Assembly (NCBI RefSeq): GCF_000282135.1
Contig: NZ_AKJW01000016.1
Location: forward strand, 1 to 64,000
Reading direction: 5' to 3'
Source of the DNA: Herbaspirillum sp. CF444
GTDB lineage: Bacteria; Pseudomonadota; Gammaproteobacteria; Burkholderiales; Burkholderiaceae_D
Length of the DNA stretch: 64,000 nt
Numbering within the stretch: the first letter of the stretch is position 1; the number at the start of each line of letters is the position of its first letter. Shown one piece after another: positions 1-9,007 of the stretch. The notes beneath the pieces are model-generated. The model saw nothing but the letters and a program-made list of their open reading frames with translations, made no database searches and was not told the origin of the DNA. The position numbers and the translations under genes were made by a program.

Positions 1-290
1 GCTGCAGCGGCGGCTGCCGGAGCTGCTGCCGGCGCAGCTGCGGCGCCGGCGCCTTCGGCGTCAACGATCACGACCACCGAGCCTTCGGCAACCTTGTCGC
101 CGAGCTTGACGCGAATTTCTTTGACCACGCCGGCGTGGCTGGATGGGATTTCCATGCTGGCCTTGTCGGATTCGACAGTCAGCAGGGATTGTTCGACTTT
201 GATGGTATCGCCTACCTTGACCAGGACTTCAATGACCTCGACTTCTTTGAAATCGCCGATATCCGGTACTTTTACTTCGATTTGACTCAT
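1..290 (-). CDS. aceF: Pyruvate dehydrogenase E2, dihydrolipoamide acetyltransferase (N-terminal part)
   Basis: Only the first ~97 codons lie in the window; the gene runs off the left edge. The start ATG is at 290-288, with a GGAG-like ribosome site about a dozen bases upstream. The protein begins with a lipoyl domain (residues 1-75) holding the SDKASMEIP motif, in which Lys43 is the expected lipoylation site. An Ala/Pro-rich linker follows at the left edge, as in E2 subunits. E2 is the core of the pyruvate dehydrogenase complex and transfers acetyl groups from lipoamide to CoA. It follows aceE on the same strand after 146 bases, the usual order. Because only the N-terminus is visible, an E2 of another 2-oxoacid complex is excluded mainly by the neighbour aceE. 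Confidence 0.9.
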   Translation of the reverse strand, partial: MSQIEVKVPDIGDFKEVEVIEVLVKVGDTIKVEQSLLTVESDKASMEIPSSHAGVVKEIRVKLGDKVAEGSVVVIVDAEGAGAAAAPAAAPAAAAA

Positions 291-368
291 CTCTTGCGCT
301 CCGTTTGTTCTGGATCCAGTTCGCCGCATGGGGGATACGCGGCGTCGAATTTATGTCCACTCATGTTG

Positions 369-404
369 AAGGCGGCTTGCCGATATTACATGACAAGCCG
401 CCTT
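369..404 (-). other. Hairpin in the aceE-aceF intercistronic gap
   Basis: Perfect 11-bp arms (369-379 and 394-404) enclose a 14-nt loop between aceE and aceF. No T-run follows in the direction of transcription, so it is not a standard terminator. By position it could be an mRNA stability or processing element that sets the E1:E2 ratio; that role is inference. Confidence 0.5.
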
Positions 405-436
405 ACGGATGATTCAGGCCCAGCAGATTTCCAACA

Positions 437-3133
437 TTATTGGGTCACTGGATTTGGTTTTTCCGGATTGATGCCGTACTTGGCGATCGCTTCGGCAACC
501 ACGGAAGGCTTGATCTTGCCTTCGTCGGCCAGCGACTTCAGCGCAGCCACGGTCACATAGTGACGGTCGACTTCGAAGAACTCGCGCAGCTTGGCGCGGG
601 TGTCGGAACGGCCGTAACCGTCGGTGCCCAGCACCTTGTAAGTACGGCCCTTCGGTACGAAGGCGCGGACTTGTTCGGCGTAGGTGCGCATGTAGTCGGT
701 CGAGACCACGATCGGGCCTTCGGTGCCTTCCATCGATTGCTCGAAGTGGCCCTTGCGCGCGGTGTCGGCCGGATGCAGCATGTTCCAGCGTTCGATGTCC
801 TGGCCGTCGCGCGCCAGCAGCGTGAACGATGGTGCGGACCAGACGTCGGCGTCGACCTTCCAGTCGTCGCGCAGCAGATCGGCGGCGGCGATGACTTCGC
901 GCAGGATGGTGCCGGAGCCTAGCAGTTGCACGCGCAGCTTGTTCTTCTTGCCGCTTTCGTTCAACAGGTACAGGCCCTTGATGATGCCCTCTTCCTGACC
1001 CGGCTTGATGCCTGGATGGCCGTAGTTCTCGTTCATCACGGTGATGTAATAGAACACGTCTTCCTGGTTGCCGACCATGCGGCGCAGGCCGTCATGGATG
1101 ATCACGGCGACTTCGTGGGCGAAGGTCGGATCGTAAGGCACGCAGTTCGGGATCGCGGAAGCGAACACGTGGCTGTGGCCGTCTTCGTGCTGCAGGCCTT
1201 CGCCGTTCAGCGTGGTGCGGCCGGCGGTGCCGCCGATCAGGAAGCCGCGGGCGCGCATGTCGCCGGCAGCCCAGGCCAGATCGCCGATACGTTGCAGGCC
1301 GAACATCGAGTAATACGTGTAGAACGGAATCATGATGCGGTTGTTGGTCGAGTACGAGGTCGCCGCAGCGATCCACGAGCTCATGCCGCCTGCTTCATTG
1401 ATGCCTTCCTGCAGAATCTGGCCGGCCTTGTCTTCGCGGTAGTACATGACCTGGTCTTTGTCGACCGGTTCGTACAACTGGCCGACCTGGCTGAAAATAC
1501 CGATCTGGCGGAACAGGCCTTCCATACCGAAAGTACGCGATTCGTCGACCATGATCGGCACCACGCGCTGACCCAGGCTGCCGTCGCGCAACAGCGCCGT
1601 CAGCACGCGCGAGTACGCCGCGGTGGTCGAGATTTCACGGCCTTCGGCGGTCGGCTCCAGCATGACCTGGAATGCCGACAGTTCCGGCACGACCAGTTTT
1701 TCGTCGGCTTGCGGACGGCGTTGCGGCAGGTAACCGCCCAAGGCTTTGCGGCGCTCGTGCAGGTATTGCATTTCCGGCGTGTCTTCGGACGGCTTGAAGA
1801 ACGGGATGTCCGGCAGCTCGGCGTCGGAGATCGGCAGTTGGAAGCGGTCGCGCATGGCCTTGATGGCTTCGTCGTCCAGCTTCTTGGTGTTGTGTGCGGT
1901 GTTGCGCGCTTCGCCGGACTTGCCGAAGCCATAGCCCTTGATGGACTTGGCCAGGATGACGGTCGGCTGGTCCTTGCTGTCCTGCGCAACCTTGAACGCC
2001 GCGTAGATCTTGTGCGGATCGTGGCCGCCGCGGGTCAGGCGCCAGATGTCGTCGTCGGACATCTTGCTGACCATTTCCAGCAGCTTCGGATGCTTGCCGA
2101 AGAAGTGCTTGCGCACGAAGGCGCCGTCCTTGGCCTTGTAGTTCTGATATTCGCCGTCGACGGTTTCCATCATCACTTTTTGCAGGATGCCTTCCTTGTC
2201 CTTGGCCAGCAGCTCGTCCCAGCCGCTGCCCCAGATGACCTTGACGACGTTCCAGCCGGCGCCGCGGAAATCGGATTCCAGTTCCTGGATGATCTTGCCG
2301 TTGCCGCGCACCGGACCGTCCAGGCGTTGCAGGTTGCAGTTGACCACGATGACCAGGTTGTTCAGTTTTTCGCGGCCGGCCATGCCGATGGCGCCCATCG
2401 ATTCCGGCTCGTCCATTTCACCATCGCCGCAGAAGGCCCAGACCTTGCGGTTGTCGGTCTTGGCGATGCCGCGTGCGTGCAGGTACTTCAGGAAACGCGC
2501 CTGGTAGATCGCCATCAGCGGGCCCAGGCCCATCGACACGGTCGGGAACTGCCAGAATTCAGGCATCAGCTTCGGATGCGGATACGACGACAGACCGTGG
2601 CCGTCGGCTTCGCGGCGGAAATGGATCAGTTGGTCTTCGGTCAGGCGGCCTTCCAGGAACGCGCGGGCATAAATGCCTGGCGAGGAGTGACCTTGGATAT
2701 ACAACAGGTCGCCGCCGTGGTCTTCGGTCGGGGCGTGCCAGAAGTGGTTGAAACCGATGCCCAGCATGTTTGCCAGCGAGGCAAACGAGGACAAGTGGCC
2801 GCCGAGGTCGCCGTCGACGCGGTTGGCCTTGACGACCATCGCCATGGCGTTCCAGCGCATCCACGAGCGCAGGCGCTCTTCGTATTCCAGATTGCCCGGA
2901 CAGTGTTCGCCCTGATCGGCGGGAATCGTGTTGACGTAAGCGGTATTGCTGGAAAACGGGATGTGGGCGCCGCGACGGCGGGCCAGATCGACCATGCGTT
3001 CCATCAGGTAATGTGCGCGTTGCGGGCCTTCTGCCTCGATCACGGCTTCGAGGGCGTCGAGCCACTCTTGCGTTTCAATCACGTCGGGATCGTTGGCGGC
3101 TTGCGCCAGGACTTGGTCGATTTGGGCTGACAT
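437..3133 (-). CDS. aceE: Pyruvate dehydrogenase E1 component (homodimeric type)
   Basis: An 898-residue protein, the usual length for the single-chain E1 of the pyruvate dehydrogenase complex, which decarboxylates pyruvate with thiamine diphosphate and acetylates the E2 lipoyl group. The thiamine diphosphate motif is visible as GDGEMDEPES followed about 25 residues later by NLVIVVNCN. Family-typical segments are HFWHAPTEDHGGD, GGTAGRTTLNGEGLQHEDGHSH and the C-terminal GTDGYGRSDTR. The start ATG at 3133 has TCAGGAGACGT just upstream. aceF follows on the same strand, and a good sigma-70 promoter lies about 130 bases upstream (3260-3287). No pdhR-like regulator is adjacent. Confidence 0.98.
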   Translation of the reverse strand: MSAQIDQVLAQAANDPDVIETQEWLDALEAVIEAEGPQRAHYLMERMVDLARRRGAHIPFSSNTAYVNTIPADQGEHCPGNLEYEERLRSWMRWNAMAMVVKANRVDGDLGGHLSSFASLANMLGIGFNHFWHAPTEDHGGDLLYIQGHSSPGIYARAFLEGRLTEDQLIHFRREADGHGLSSYPHPKLMPEFWQFPTVSMGLGPLMAIYQARFLKYLHARGIAKTDNRKVWAFCGDGEMDEPESMGAIGMAGREKLNNLVIVVNCNLQRLDGPVRGNGKIIQELESDFRGAGWNVVKVIWGSGWDELLAKDKEGILQKVMMETVDGEYQNYKAKDGAFVRKHFFGKHPKLLEMVSKMSDDDIWRLTRGGHDPHKIYAAFKVAQDSKDQPTVILAKSIKGYGFGKSGEARNTAHNTKKLDDEAIKAMRDRFQLPISDAELPDIPFFKPSEDTPEMQYLHERRKALGGYLPQRRPQADEKLVVPELSAFQVMLEPTAEGREISTTAAYSRVLTALLRDGSLGQRVVPIMVDESRTFGMEGLFRQIGIFSQVGQLYEPVDKDQVMYYREDKAGQILQEGINEAGGMSSWIAAATSYSTNNRIMIPFYTYYSMFGLQRIGDLAWAAGDMRARGFLIGGTAGRTTLNGEGLQHEDGHSHVFASAIPNCVPYDPTFAHEVAVIIHDGLRRMVGNQEDVFYYITVMNENYGHPGIKPGQEEGIIKGLYLLNESGKKNKLRVQLLGSGTILREVIAAADLLRDDWKVDADVWSAPSFTLLARDGQDIERWNMLHPADTARKGHFEQSMEGTEGPIVVSTDYMRTYAEQVRAFVPKGRTYKVLGTDGYGRSDTRAKLREFFEVDRHYVTVAALKSLADEGKIKPSVVAEAIAKYGINPEKPNPVTQ

Positions 3134-3552
3134 GTACGTCTCCTGAGTTGATGGGGATCGGCGGGGAAGCCGGATCGTTAAGCTGTAATACGTTGCAATA
3201 CGCCGTCACACGATTCTTTTTGCCAATACTTTACGGTCTTTGTGCCGCGTGGACGAGGCATTTTAACAGGGCTTTTTGCATTTTCAAATAGCGATATTTG
3301 ATTTCATATTGTGGTAAATTGCTGCAAAGCGGTATAAACAGGCGCTCTCCTGCCAGGCGTTTTTTGACTCCCTCTATTAAAATCGTGCTGCGACGCTTTA
3401 TTGCAGCGCACCGAAACTGCCCGCAAAGCCCGATTCCATCTTTTTTGTTTGCATGAGAAAAATGCATTCGAACATCAGTATTAATCGTTTTGTAAGCCGC
3501 AAAGAGCGCCTTAAGATGCCTCCATCTCATCAAGGAAGGCCAGCAGACGACC
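3134..3552. other. Divergent intergenic region between aceE and hglS
   Basis: This 419-base gap has no convincing gene; the short frames in it lack ribosome sites and family resemblance. It is AT-richer than its surroundings and holds the aceE promoter. On the plus strand side it contains an AATGCATT palindrome (3461-3468) upstream of hglS. The same 8-mer recurs upstream of the aldehyde dehydrogenase gene at 7127-7134. Confidence 0.6.
3260..3287 (-). promoter_or_regulatory. Candidate sigma-70 promoter for aceE-aceF
   Basis: Read on the minus strand, TTGAAA (3287-3282) and TAAAAT (3265-3260) are separated by 16 bases, close to consensus. They lie about 127 bases before the aceE start codon in an AT-richer gap. 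Confidence 0.55.
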
Positions 3553-4629
3553 ATGACTACCCCTGCCCGCGACAGCAATCTGCATCTCCTGCTAACTTCG
3601 GCATATCAAAACAACAACACCGTCCAGCGCCTGTTCGACCTGCTCGAGGTGCCGGCATCGACCTTGCTCCCCGTGTCGGTCAGCGTCACGCGGCTCGAAC
3701 TGGCGCAGGCGCTGAACATGTTGCTGTTCGACAAACTGTTGCAGGAAGTCCCGGCCGGACGCGACTACGTCGCCGATGCGGCGGCGGCCGGCACCAGGAT
3801 CTGCTTCGACCATGGCGCGGTGCGCACCGTGTTGCGCGGCAAGGGCAAGGCATCGTCCTTCCCCGACGGCGAAGCCTTGTTCACGCGCATGCTGCTGCCG
3901 CTGGGCTACCAATTGGCCGGCCTGTATCCGCTGCCGCGCATCAACATGACCGGCCACGTCTACAGCCACATCGACGATCCGGAAAACATTGCCCAATTCT
4001 TCGTCAGCGAACTGCATCCGGAAAAATTCTCTCCCGCGTTCCAGCACACCGTCGATGCGCTGCTGGCGACCTCGCGCGATCCGCTGCACGCCGACATGCT
4101 GGCCCTGCTCGACCAACTGGCCGCAGACGGCGCCCTGCCGATCACGTCCGCGCAACGCCTGTTGCCTGCGATGCTGGGCTGCTTTGCCCGCCACCATGAC
4201 CTGCCGACCTTGCCGCAATATGAAGCGCTGCGCGCCGAATCGGCCGAAATGGCCTGGATCTCGACCGAAGGCAATGTCTTCAACCACGCCACCGACCGCG
4301 TCGCCGACGTCGTCGCCACGGCCGAACGCCAGCGTCAACTGGGCCGACCGATCAAGGACGAGGTCGAAGTCTCGCGCAACGGCCGCGTGCGCCAGACCGC
4401 TTTCCGCGCCGGCAAGGTCGGCTACCGGCTCAAGGACGCCGGCGGTGCGCTGGTCGACGTCAGCGTGCCGGGCTCGTTTTACGAATTCATCTCGCGCGAC
4501 TCTTATATAGATGACGCCGGCGTCAGCAAGCTCGACCTGACGTTCGACAGCGGCAACGCGCAGGGTATTTTCAAGATGACAGGCGCCGCAGAAAATGTTG
4601 CAACGGGAACCGGCGACAATGTCTGCTGA
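3553..4629 (+). CDS. hglS: DUF1338 2-oxoadipate dioxygenase/decarboxylase (D-2-hydroxyglutarate synthase)
   Basis: A 358-residue protein of the DUF1338/YdcJ family. Characterised HglS converts 2-oxoadipate to D-2-hydroxyglutarate with Fe(II) and O2 in the D-lysine pathway of Pseudomonas putida. The candidate metal ligands are visible: His87 in FDHGAVRT (with Arg91 four residues on), His245 in VFNHATDR and Glu311 in SFYEFIS. Their spacing matches that described for HglS. The next gene, a D-2-hydroxyglutarate dehydrogenase, overlaps it by 11 bases, so product and consumer are translationally linked. An aldehyde dehydrogenase and an aminotransferase of the same pathway lie downstream. The family is certain; the reaction is inferred from residues and context. 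Confidence 0.9.
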   Translation: MTTPARDSNLHLLLTSAYQNNNTVQRLFDLLEVPASTLLPVSVSVTRLELAQALNMLLFDKLLQEVPAGRDYVADAAAAGTRICFDHGAVRTVLRGKGKASSFPDGEALFTRMLLPLGYQLAGLYPLPRINMTGHVYSHIDDPENIAQFFVSELHPEKFSPAFQHTVDALLATSRDPLHADMLALLDQLAADGALPITSAQRLLPAMLGCFARHHDLPTLPQYEALRAESAEMAWISTEGNVFNHATDRVADVVATAERQRQLGRPIKDEVEVSRNGRVRQTAFRAGKVGYRLKDAGGALVDVSVPGSFYEFISRDSYIDDAGVSKLDLTFDSGNAQGIFKMTGAAENVATGTGDNVC

Positions 4630-6025
4630 GTCGGCGCTGGAAAAAATCGCCGCACTGCTGGGACCGCACGGCTGCATCACCGAGCCCGCAGCACGCGCGC
4701 CCTATGAACACGGCCCGCGCTACGGCGCCGGCACCGCGCTGTGCGTGGCGCGCCCCGCCGACGTCGCCGAAGCCGCCGAACTGATGCGCTGGTGCGCAGC
4801 CGAAAAAATCGGCATCGTCCCGCAGGGCGCCAACACCGGCCTGGTCGGCGCGGCCTCGCCCGACGTTTCCGGCCGCCAGCTGGTGCTGAGCATGGAACGC
4901 ATCAGGGGCGTCATCGACATCGATCCGGTCGACGGCGTGATCCAGGCCTGGGCCGGGACGCGGCTATCGGACCTGAATCAGGCGCTGGAACCTCACGGAC
5001 TGTGCTTTCCCATCGATCTCGGCGCCGATCCCTCGGTCGGCGGCATGCTCGCGGCCAATACCGGCGGCGCGCGACTGATCCGCTACGGCGATGTGCGCCA
5101 CAACACGCTGGGCTTGCAAGCGTTGCTGATGCAGCCGCCTGGCGAATTGCTCGAACTGGGCAACCGCCTGCGCAAGAACAACACCGGCCCCGACTGGAAG
5201 CAACTGTTCATCGGCACCGCCGGCAGCTACGGCATCGTCACGCAAGCCGTGCTGCGCGCGCATCCCTTGCCGCGTCAGCGCGCCACCGCGCTGGTGGTGC
5301 CTTCTTCACCGGAAGCAGCCTTGCGCTTGCTGCAAGACGCGGAACGTGAATTCGCCGACTTCCTCAGCGCCTTCGAAGGCATCTCGCAAAATGCGCTGGA
5401 GTCCGTGCTGCGCCATCTGCCGCAAACCGTCGCGCCGTTCCATCCCGCGCCGCCGTATGCGCTGCTGATCGAATTGAGTTCGTCGGCCACCGCCAGCGAT
5501 CATTTCAATCTGGACCAGTTGTTCATGAACTGGCTGGAACGCCATTTCGACGACGCCATCGTCGACGCCGTGGTGGACAAACCCGAGACGCTCTGGCGCC
5601 TGCGCCACGCCATCAGCGACAGCGTCAAACAGGAAGGCAAAGTGGTCGCCTTCGACATCTCGGTGCCGCGCTCGCGCATGGCCGCCTTCCGCGAAGAAGC
5701 GCTGGCGTTGATCGCGCGCGACTTTGCCGGCGCCGACGTGTACGACTTCGGCCACTGGGGCGACGGCGGCGTGCATTTCAACATCGCCATCGCGCCGGCG
5801 CGGCAGGAACACTTTCCGCCGCCGCGCATCGACGCCCTGCGCACCGCCGTCTACGACCTGGTGGTGCACGGCTATCGCGGCAGCTTCAGCGCCGAGCACG
5901 GCATCGGGCCGTTCAACCAGCATTATTACTATCGCTATCTGGGACAGGCGCAGCAACGATTGGCCGCACGTCTGCAGCCGGCGTTCGATCCGCATTATCT
6001 GCTCGGCAATACACGTTTCGGCTGA
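4619..6025 (+). CDS. FAD-linked oxidase, probable D-2-hydroxyglutarate dehydrogenase
   Basis: A 468-residue protein of the FAD-binding PCMH / FAD-oxidase_C family (GlcD, D-lactate and D-2-hydroxyglutarate dehydrogenases). The N-terminal PCMH domain carries VPQGANTGLVGAA (FAD pyrophosphate contact) and DLGADPSVGGMLAANTGG. The C-terminal half ends with the HGIGPFNQHYY signature. ATG 4619 is preferred because GGGA lies about 12 bases upstream and the overlap with hglS is short; an in-frame ATG at 4595 would add eight residues. Next to hglS, the likely reaction is D-2-hydroxyglutarate to 2-oxoglutarate, closing lysine catabolism into the TCA cycle. D-lactate or another D-2-hydroxyacid cannot be excluded from sequence alone. 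Confidence 0.85.
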   Translation: MSAESALEKIAALLGPHGCITEPAARAPYEHGPRYGAGTALCVARPADVAEAAELMRWCAAEKIGIVPQGANTGLVGAASPDVSGRQLVLSMERIRGVIDIDPVDGVIQAWAGTRLSDLNQALEPHGLCFPIDLGADPSVGGMLAANTGGARLIRYGDVRHNTLGLQALLMQPPGELLELGNRLRKNNTGPDWKQLFIGTAGSYGIVTQAVLRAHPLPRQRATALVVPSSPEAALRLLQDAEREFADFLSAFEGISQNALESVLRHLPQTVAPFHPAPPYALLIELSSSATASDHFNLDQLFMNWLERHFDDAIVDAVVDKPETLWRLRHAISDSVKQEGKVVAFDISVPRSRMAAFREEALALIARDFAGADVYDFGHWGDGGVHFNIAIAPARQEHFPPPRIDALRTAVYDLVVHGYRGSFSAEHGIGPFNQHYYYRYLGQAQQRLAARLQPAFDPHYLLGNTRFG

Positions 6026-6160
6026 ACACATCCGCGACATGCCCTCACCAATCGCGTTGAACACGGGAGCGTTGCCATGACAAATACTCATGGCAATGGT
6101 GGCACCGCTGGCACCGCTTTTGCTATAGTGCGAGGTCATCCTTCCAGCGGATTCCGCTCC

Positions 6161-7045
6161 ATGCGCCGATTCATCCCATCCACGTCCTGCCTGATCGCCT
6201 TCGACACGTCGGCGCGCCACCTGTCGTTTACCAAGGCTGCGCACGAACTGCACATGACGCAGGGCGCGGTGAGCCGTCAGGTCGCGATTCTGGAAGACTA
6301 TCTGAACGTCAAGCTGTTCGAGCGCATCAACCGCCGCCTGATCCTGACCGAACCGGGCCGCGACTATGCGTCGCAGGTGTCGAGCATCCTCAAGCAGATC
6401 GAGATGGCGACCTTCCAGGTGATGACCTACAACAGCCTCGCCAGCGTGCTCAACCTCGCGATCCTGCCGACCTTCGGCGTGAAGTGGCTGATCCCGCGCC
6501 TGACCAAATTCGCCGCCGCCTACCCCGACGTGCTGCTCAACCTGAGCACGGAAGTGCTGCCCTTCGATTTCAACACGCGCCAGGTCGACGCGGCGATCCA
6601 TTTCGGCGAGCCGGACTGGCCCGATACCGTGATGGTCCGCCTGATGGGCGAAGAAGTGCTGCCGGTCTGCAGCAAGGCCATGAACGACCGCATCTCCTCG
6701 GTGAGCGACCTGGCCGACATCACCTTGCTGCAGCACACCACGCGGCCGCAAGCCTGGCAGGACTGGTTCCGCCACGTCGGCGTGGATTGCCCCAACGCGC
6801 TGGCGGGACCGCGCTTCGAACAACTGGCGATGGTGATCCAGGCGGCCGTGGCCGGCATGGGCGTGGCGCTGATGCCCAAGTTCATGGTCGAAACCGAGAT
6901 CAGCCTCGGCCAGTTGCACGTGCCCTTCCCGTTTGCGGTCAAGAGCCCGCAATCGTATTACCTCGCCTATCCCGAAAAGAACGCCAGCAAACCCGCCGTC
7001 ATCAAATTCCGCGACTGGATCCTGAGCGAATTGCAGGCCGGCTGA
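6161..7045 (+). CDS. LysR-family transcriptional regulator (GcvA-like)
   Basis: A 294-residue LysR regulator. The N-terminal winged helix-turn-helix reads LSFTKAAHELHMTQGAVSRQVAILED, followed by a periplasmic-binding-like effector domain with the GMGVALMPKFM segment. The start at 6161 (MRRFIPST) is chosen because GcvA-type proteins begin there; an upstream in-frame ATG at 6077 adds 28 residues with no family match. It sits between the hglS/D2HG dehydrogenase pair and the aldehyde dehydrogenase gene, all on one strand. It is therefore the natural candidate to sense a lysine or pipecolate pathway metabolite. Its effector is not visible from sequence. Confidence 0.9.
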   Translation: MRRFIPSTSCLIAFDTSARHLSFTKAAHELHMTQGAVSRQVAILEDYLNVKLFERINRRLILTEPGRDYASQVSSILKQIEMATFQVMTYNSLASVLNLAILPTFGVKWLIPRLTKFAAAYPDVLLNLSTEVLPFDFNTRQVDAAIHFGEPDWPDTVMVRLMGEEVLPVCSKAMNDRISSVSDLADITLLQHTTRPQAWQDWFRHVGVDCPNALAGPRFEQLAMVIQAAVAGMGVALMPKFMVETEISLGQLHVPFPFAVKSPQSYYLAYPEKNASKPAVIKFRDWILSELQAG

Positions 7046-7394
7046 TCCACTCCTGCATCCGGTTCGGGAAAATCGGCTCAAACACACTAAAAGTCATGTT
7101 GAGACAGCCGGACATGCTATTTCCACAATGCATTAAAGTGGTGCAAAAAGACTGACGACAACGCTCTGCCACTTTCTGAAAAAACCACTCAACGCTATGT
7201 AGCAAGGCGTTTAGCGCGGCATTGCATTTGATGCATCGCACCATCGCAGCGCACATCGCCCGCCTCCCGACGAACATTTTCGTGCATTAGCAAATGTAAT
7301 GATGTCGTGACATTTTTTGATTTTAAAAAACCGCGCATTATTCCTTATACTCGGTCGTCAAATGCTCGTACCCACTCAGCCACAAAGGAATTCC
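7046..7394. other. Regulatory gap upstream of the aldehyde dehydrogenase gene
   Basis: No gene is supported in these 349 bases. They contain an AATGCATT palindrome (7127-7134), an ATGCAT core (7231-7236) and an AT-rich stretch ending in a TATACT -10 element. A LysR-controlled promoter region is likely, but the operator is not proven. Confidence 0.55.
7322..7351 (+). promoter_or_regulatory. Candidate promoter for amaB and the downstream operon
   Basis: TATACT (7346-7351) is a strong -10 box. A weak -35, TTTAAA (7322-7327), stands 18 bases upstream. The aldehyde dehydrogenase ATG is 44 bases downstream, behind AAAGGAA. The poor -35 fits an activator-dependent promoter, possibly using the nearby LysR protein (inference). 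Confidence 0.45.
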
Positions 7395-8915
7395 ATGCCA
7401 TCTTCCCGTCTCTTCGCCACCCTGGATTTCGATCTGTCCGCCTATACCGGCAGCGATCTGACAATACGTTCGCCGCGCGACGGGCAATTGCTTGCCACCC
7501 TCAAGACGCACACCACGGCGCAGGCCGAAACCGCGCTGGCCAACGCCCAGGCCGCCTTCCTCGCCTGGCGCGAAGTGCCGGCGCCGGTGCGCGGCGAGCT
7601 GGTGCGCGTGCTCGGCGAAGTGCTGCGCGAACATCGCCAGGCGCTCGGCGAACTGGTCACCCAGGAAGCCGGCAAGATCCTCTCCGAAGGTCTCGGCGAA
7701 GTGCAGGAAATGATCGACATCTGCGACTTTGCCGTCGGCCTGTCGCGCCAGTTGCACGGCCTGACCATCGCCTCCGAACGTCCCGGCCACCGCATGATGG
7801 AAACCTGGCATCCGCTGGGCGTGTGCGGCGTCATCACGGCCTTCAACTTTCCGGTGGCGGTGTGGGCGTGGAACGCTGCACTGGCACTGATCTGCGGCAA
7901 TGCCGTGGTGTGGAAGCCATCCGAAAAAACGCCGGTCGTGGCACTCGCCGTGCAGGCGCTGTTCGCCAAGGCGGTCGAGCGTTTCTCCGCGCAACATCCG
8001 AACGTCGTGCCGGCCAACCTGTGCCAGATCCTGATCGGCCATGCCGAGATCGGCGAAGTGCTGTCGCGCTCGCCGCTGGTGCCGCTGGTCAGCGCCACCG
8101 GCAGCGTGCGCATGGGCCGCAAGGTCGCCACCGTCGTCGCCGAACGTCTCGGCCGCAGCCTGCTCGAACTGGGCGGCAACAATGCCATGATCGTGGCGCC
8201 CTCGGCCGACCTCAGCCTGGCGCTGCGCGCGATCACCTTCTCCGCCGTCGGCACCGCCGGCCAACGCTGCACCAGCCTGCGCCGCCTGTTCGTCCACAGC
8301 AGTATCCATGACCAGGTGGTCGCGCAGATCAAGCGCATCTACGCCAGCGTCAAGGTCGGCGATCCGTTGCTCGCCGATACGCTGGTCGGCCCGCTGATCG
8401 ACAAGGCCGCTTTCGACGCCATGCAAAGCGCCTTGCAACAGGCGCGCGGACAAGGCGGCGAAGTCACCGGTGGCGAACGCGTTGACATGCTCGGCGTGCT
8501 CGGCGACGGCGTGTATGTCCGCCCGGCGCTGGTCTGCATGCCCGGCCAGACCGCGATCATGCATCACGAAACCTTCGCGCCGATTCTGTACGTCGTGAAG
8601 TACGACGACCTGGCCGACGCCATTGCGCTCAACAATGCCGTGCCGCAAGGCTTGTCGTCGGCGATCTTCACCAACGACATGCGCGAAGCGGAAACCTTCG
8701 TCTCCGCCGTCGGCAGCGACTGCGGCCTGGCCAACGTCAACATCGGCACCAGCGGCGCTGAAATCGGCGGCGCCTTCGGCGGCGAAAAGGAAACCGGCGG
8801 CGGCCGCGAATCCGGCTCCGACGCCTGGAAGAACTACATGCGCCGCGCCACCAACACGATCAACTACAGCAAGACCTTGCCGCTGGCGCAGGGAGTGAAG
8901 TTCGACATCGACTGA
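7395..8915 (+). CDS. amaB: ALDH7-type aldehyde dehydrogenase, probable L-2-aminoadipate-6-semialdehyde / piperideine-6-carboxylate dehydrogenase
   Basis: A 506-residue member of the antiquitin (ALDH7) branch. The NAD fold motif ITAFNFPVAVWAWN, general base Glu258 in LLELGGNN and nucleophile Cys292 in GTAGQRCTS are present. The C-terminus carries GGAFGGEKETGGGRESGSDAWK, typical of this branch. Members oxidise 2-aminoadipate semialdehyde (in equilibrium with piperideine-6-carboxylate) to 2-aminoadipate. ATG 7395 follows AAAGGAA at a good distance; in-frame upstream codons lack a ribosome site. Its neighbours are the genes expected before and after this step in pipecolate/lysine degradation. The substrate is assigned by family and context, not by a visible unique residue. 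Confidence 0.9.
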   Translation: MPSSRLFATLDFDLSAYTGSDLTIRSPRDGQLLATLKTHTTAQAETALANAQAAFLAWREVPAPVRGELVRVLGEVLREHRQALGELVTQEAGKILSEGLGEVQEMIDICDFAVGLSRQLHGLTIASERPGHRMMETWHPLGVCGVITAFNFPVAVWAWNAALALICGNAVVWKPSEKTPVVALAVQALFAKAVERFSAQHPNVVPANLCQILIGHAEIGEVLSRSPLVPLVSATGSVRMGRKVATVVAERLGRSLLELGGNNAMIVAPSADLSLALRAITFSAVGTAGQRCTSLRRLFVHSSIHDQVVAQIKRIYASVKVGDPLLADTLVGPLIDKAAFDAMQSALQQARGQGGEVTGGERVDMLGVLGDGVYVRPALVCMPGQTAIMHHETFAPILYVVKYDDLADAIALNNAVPQGLSSAIFTNDMREAETFVSAVGSDCGLANVNIGTSGAEIGGAFGGEKETGGGRESGSDAWKNYMRRATNTINYSKTLPLAQGVKFDID

Positions 8916-9007
8916 ACGCCGCTTGCCCGTCACCGCGCCATAGAAGAATAAACAATCGCAAGATCAGCACCAGATCAGCAATACATATAGCCACCGGAGA
9001 TGCATTG

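Noticed and set aside
926-3130. Long plus-strand open frame (734 codons) opposite aceE
   Set aside because: It mirrors the codon structure of aceE, has His/Val/Asp/Gln-rich composition typical of antisense frames in GC-rich genes, and matches no family.
3231-3578. 115-codon minus-strand frame between aceE and hglS
   Set aside because: It runs through the aceE promoter and over the hglS start, with no ribosome site or family match.
5306-7087. 593-codon minus-strand frame opposite the D2HG dehydrogenase and LysR genes
   Set aside because: It spans two genes with clear families on the other strand and has no ribosome site or family resemblance.
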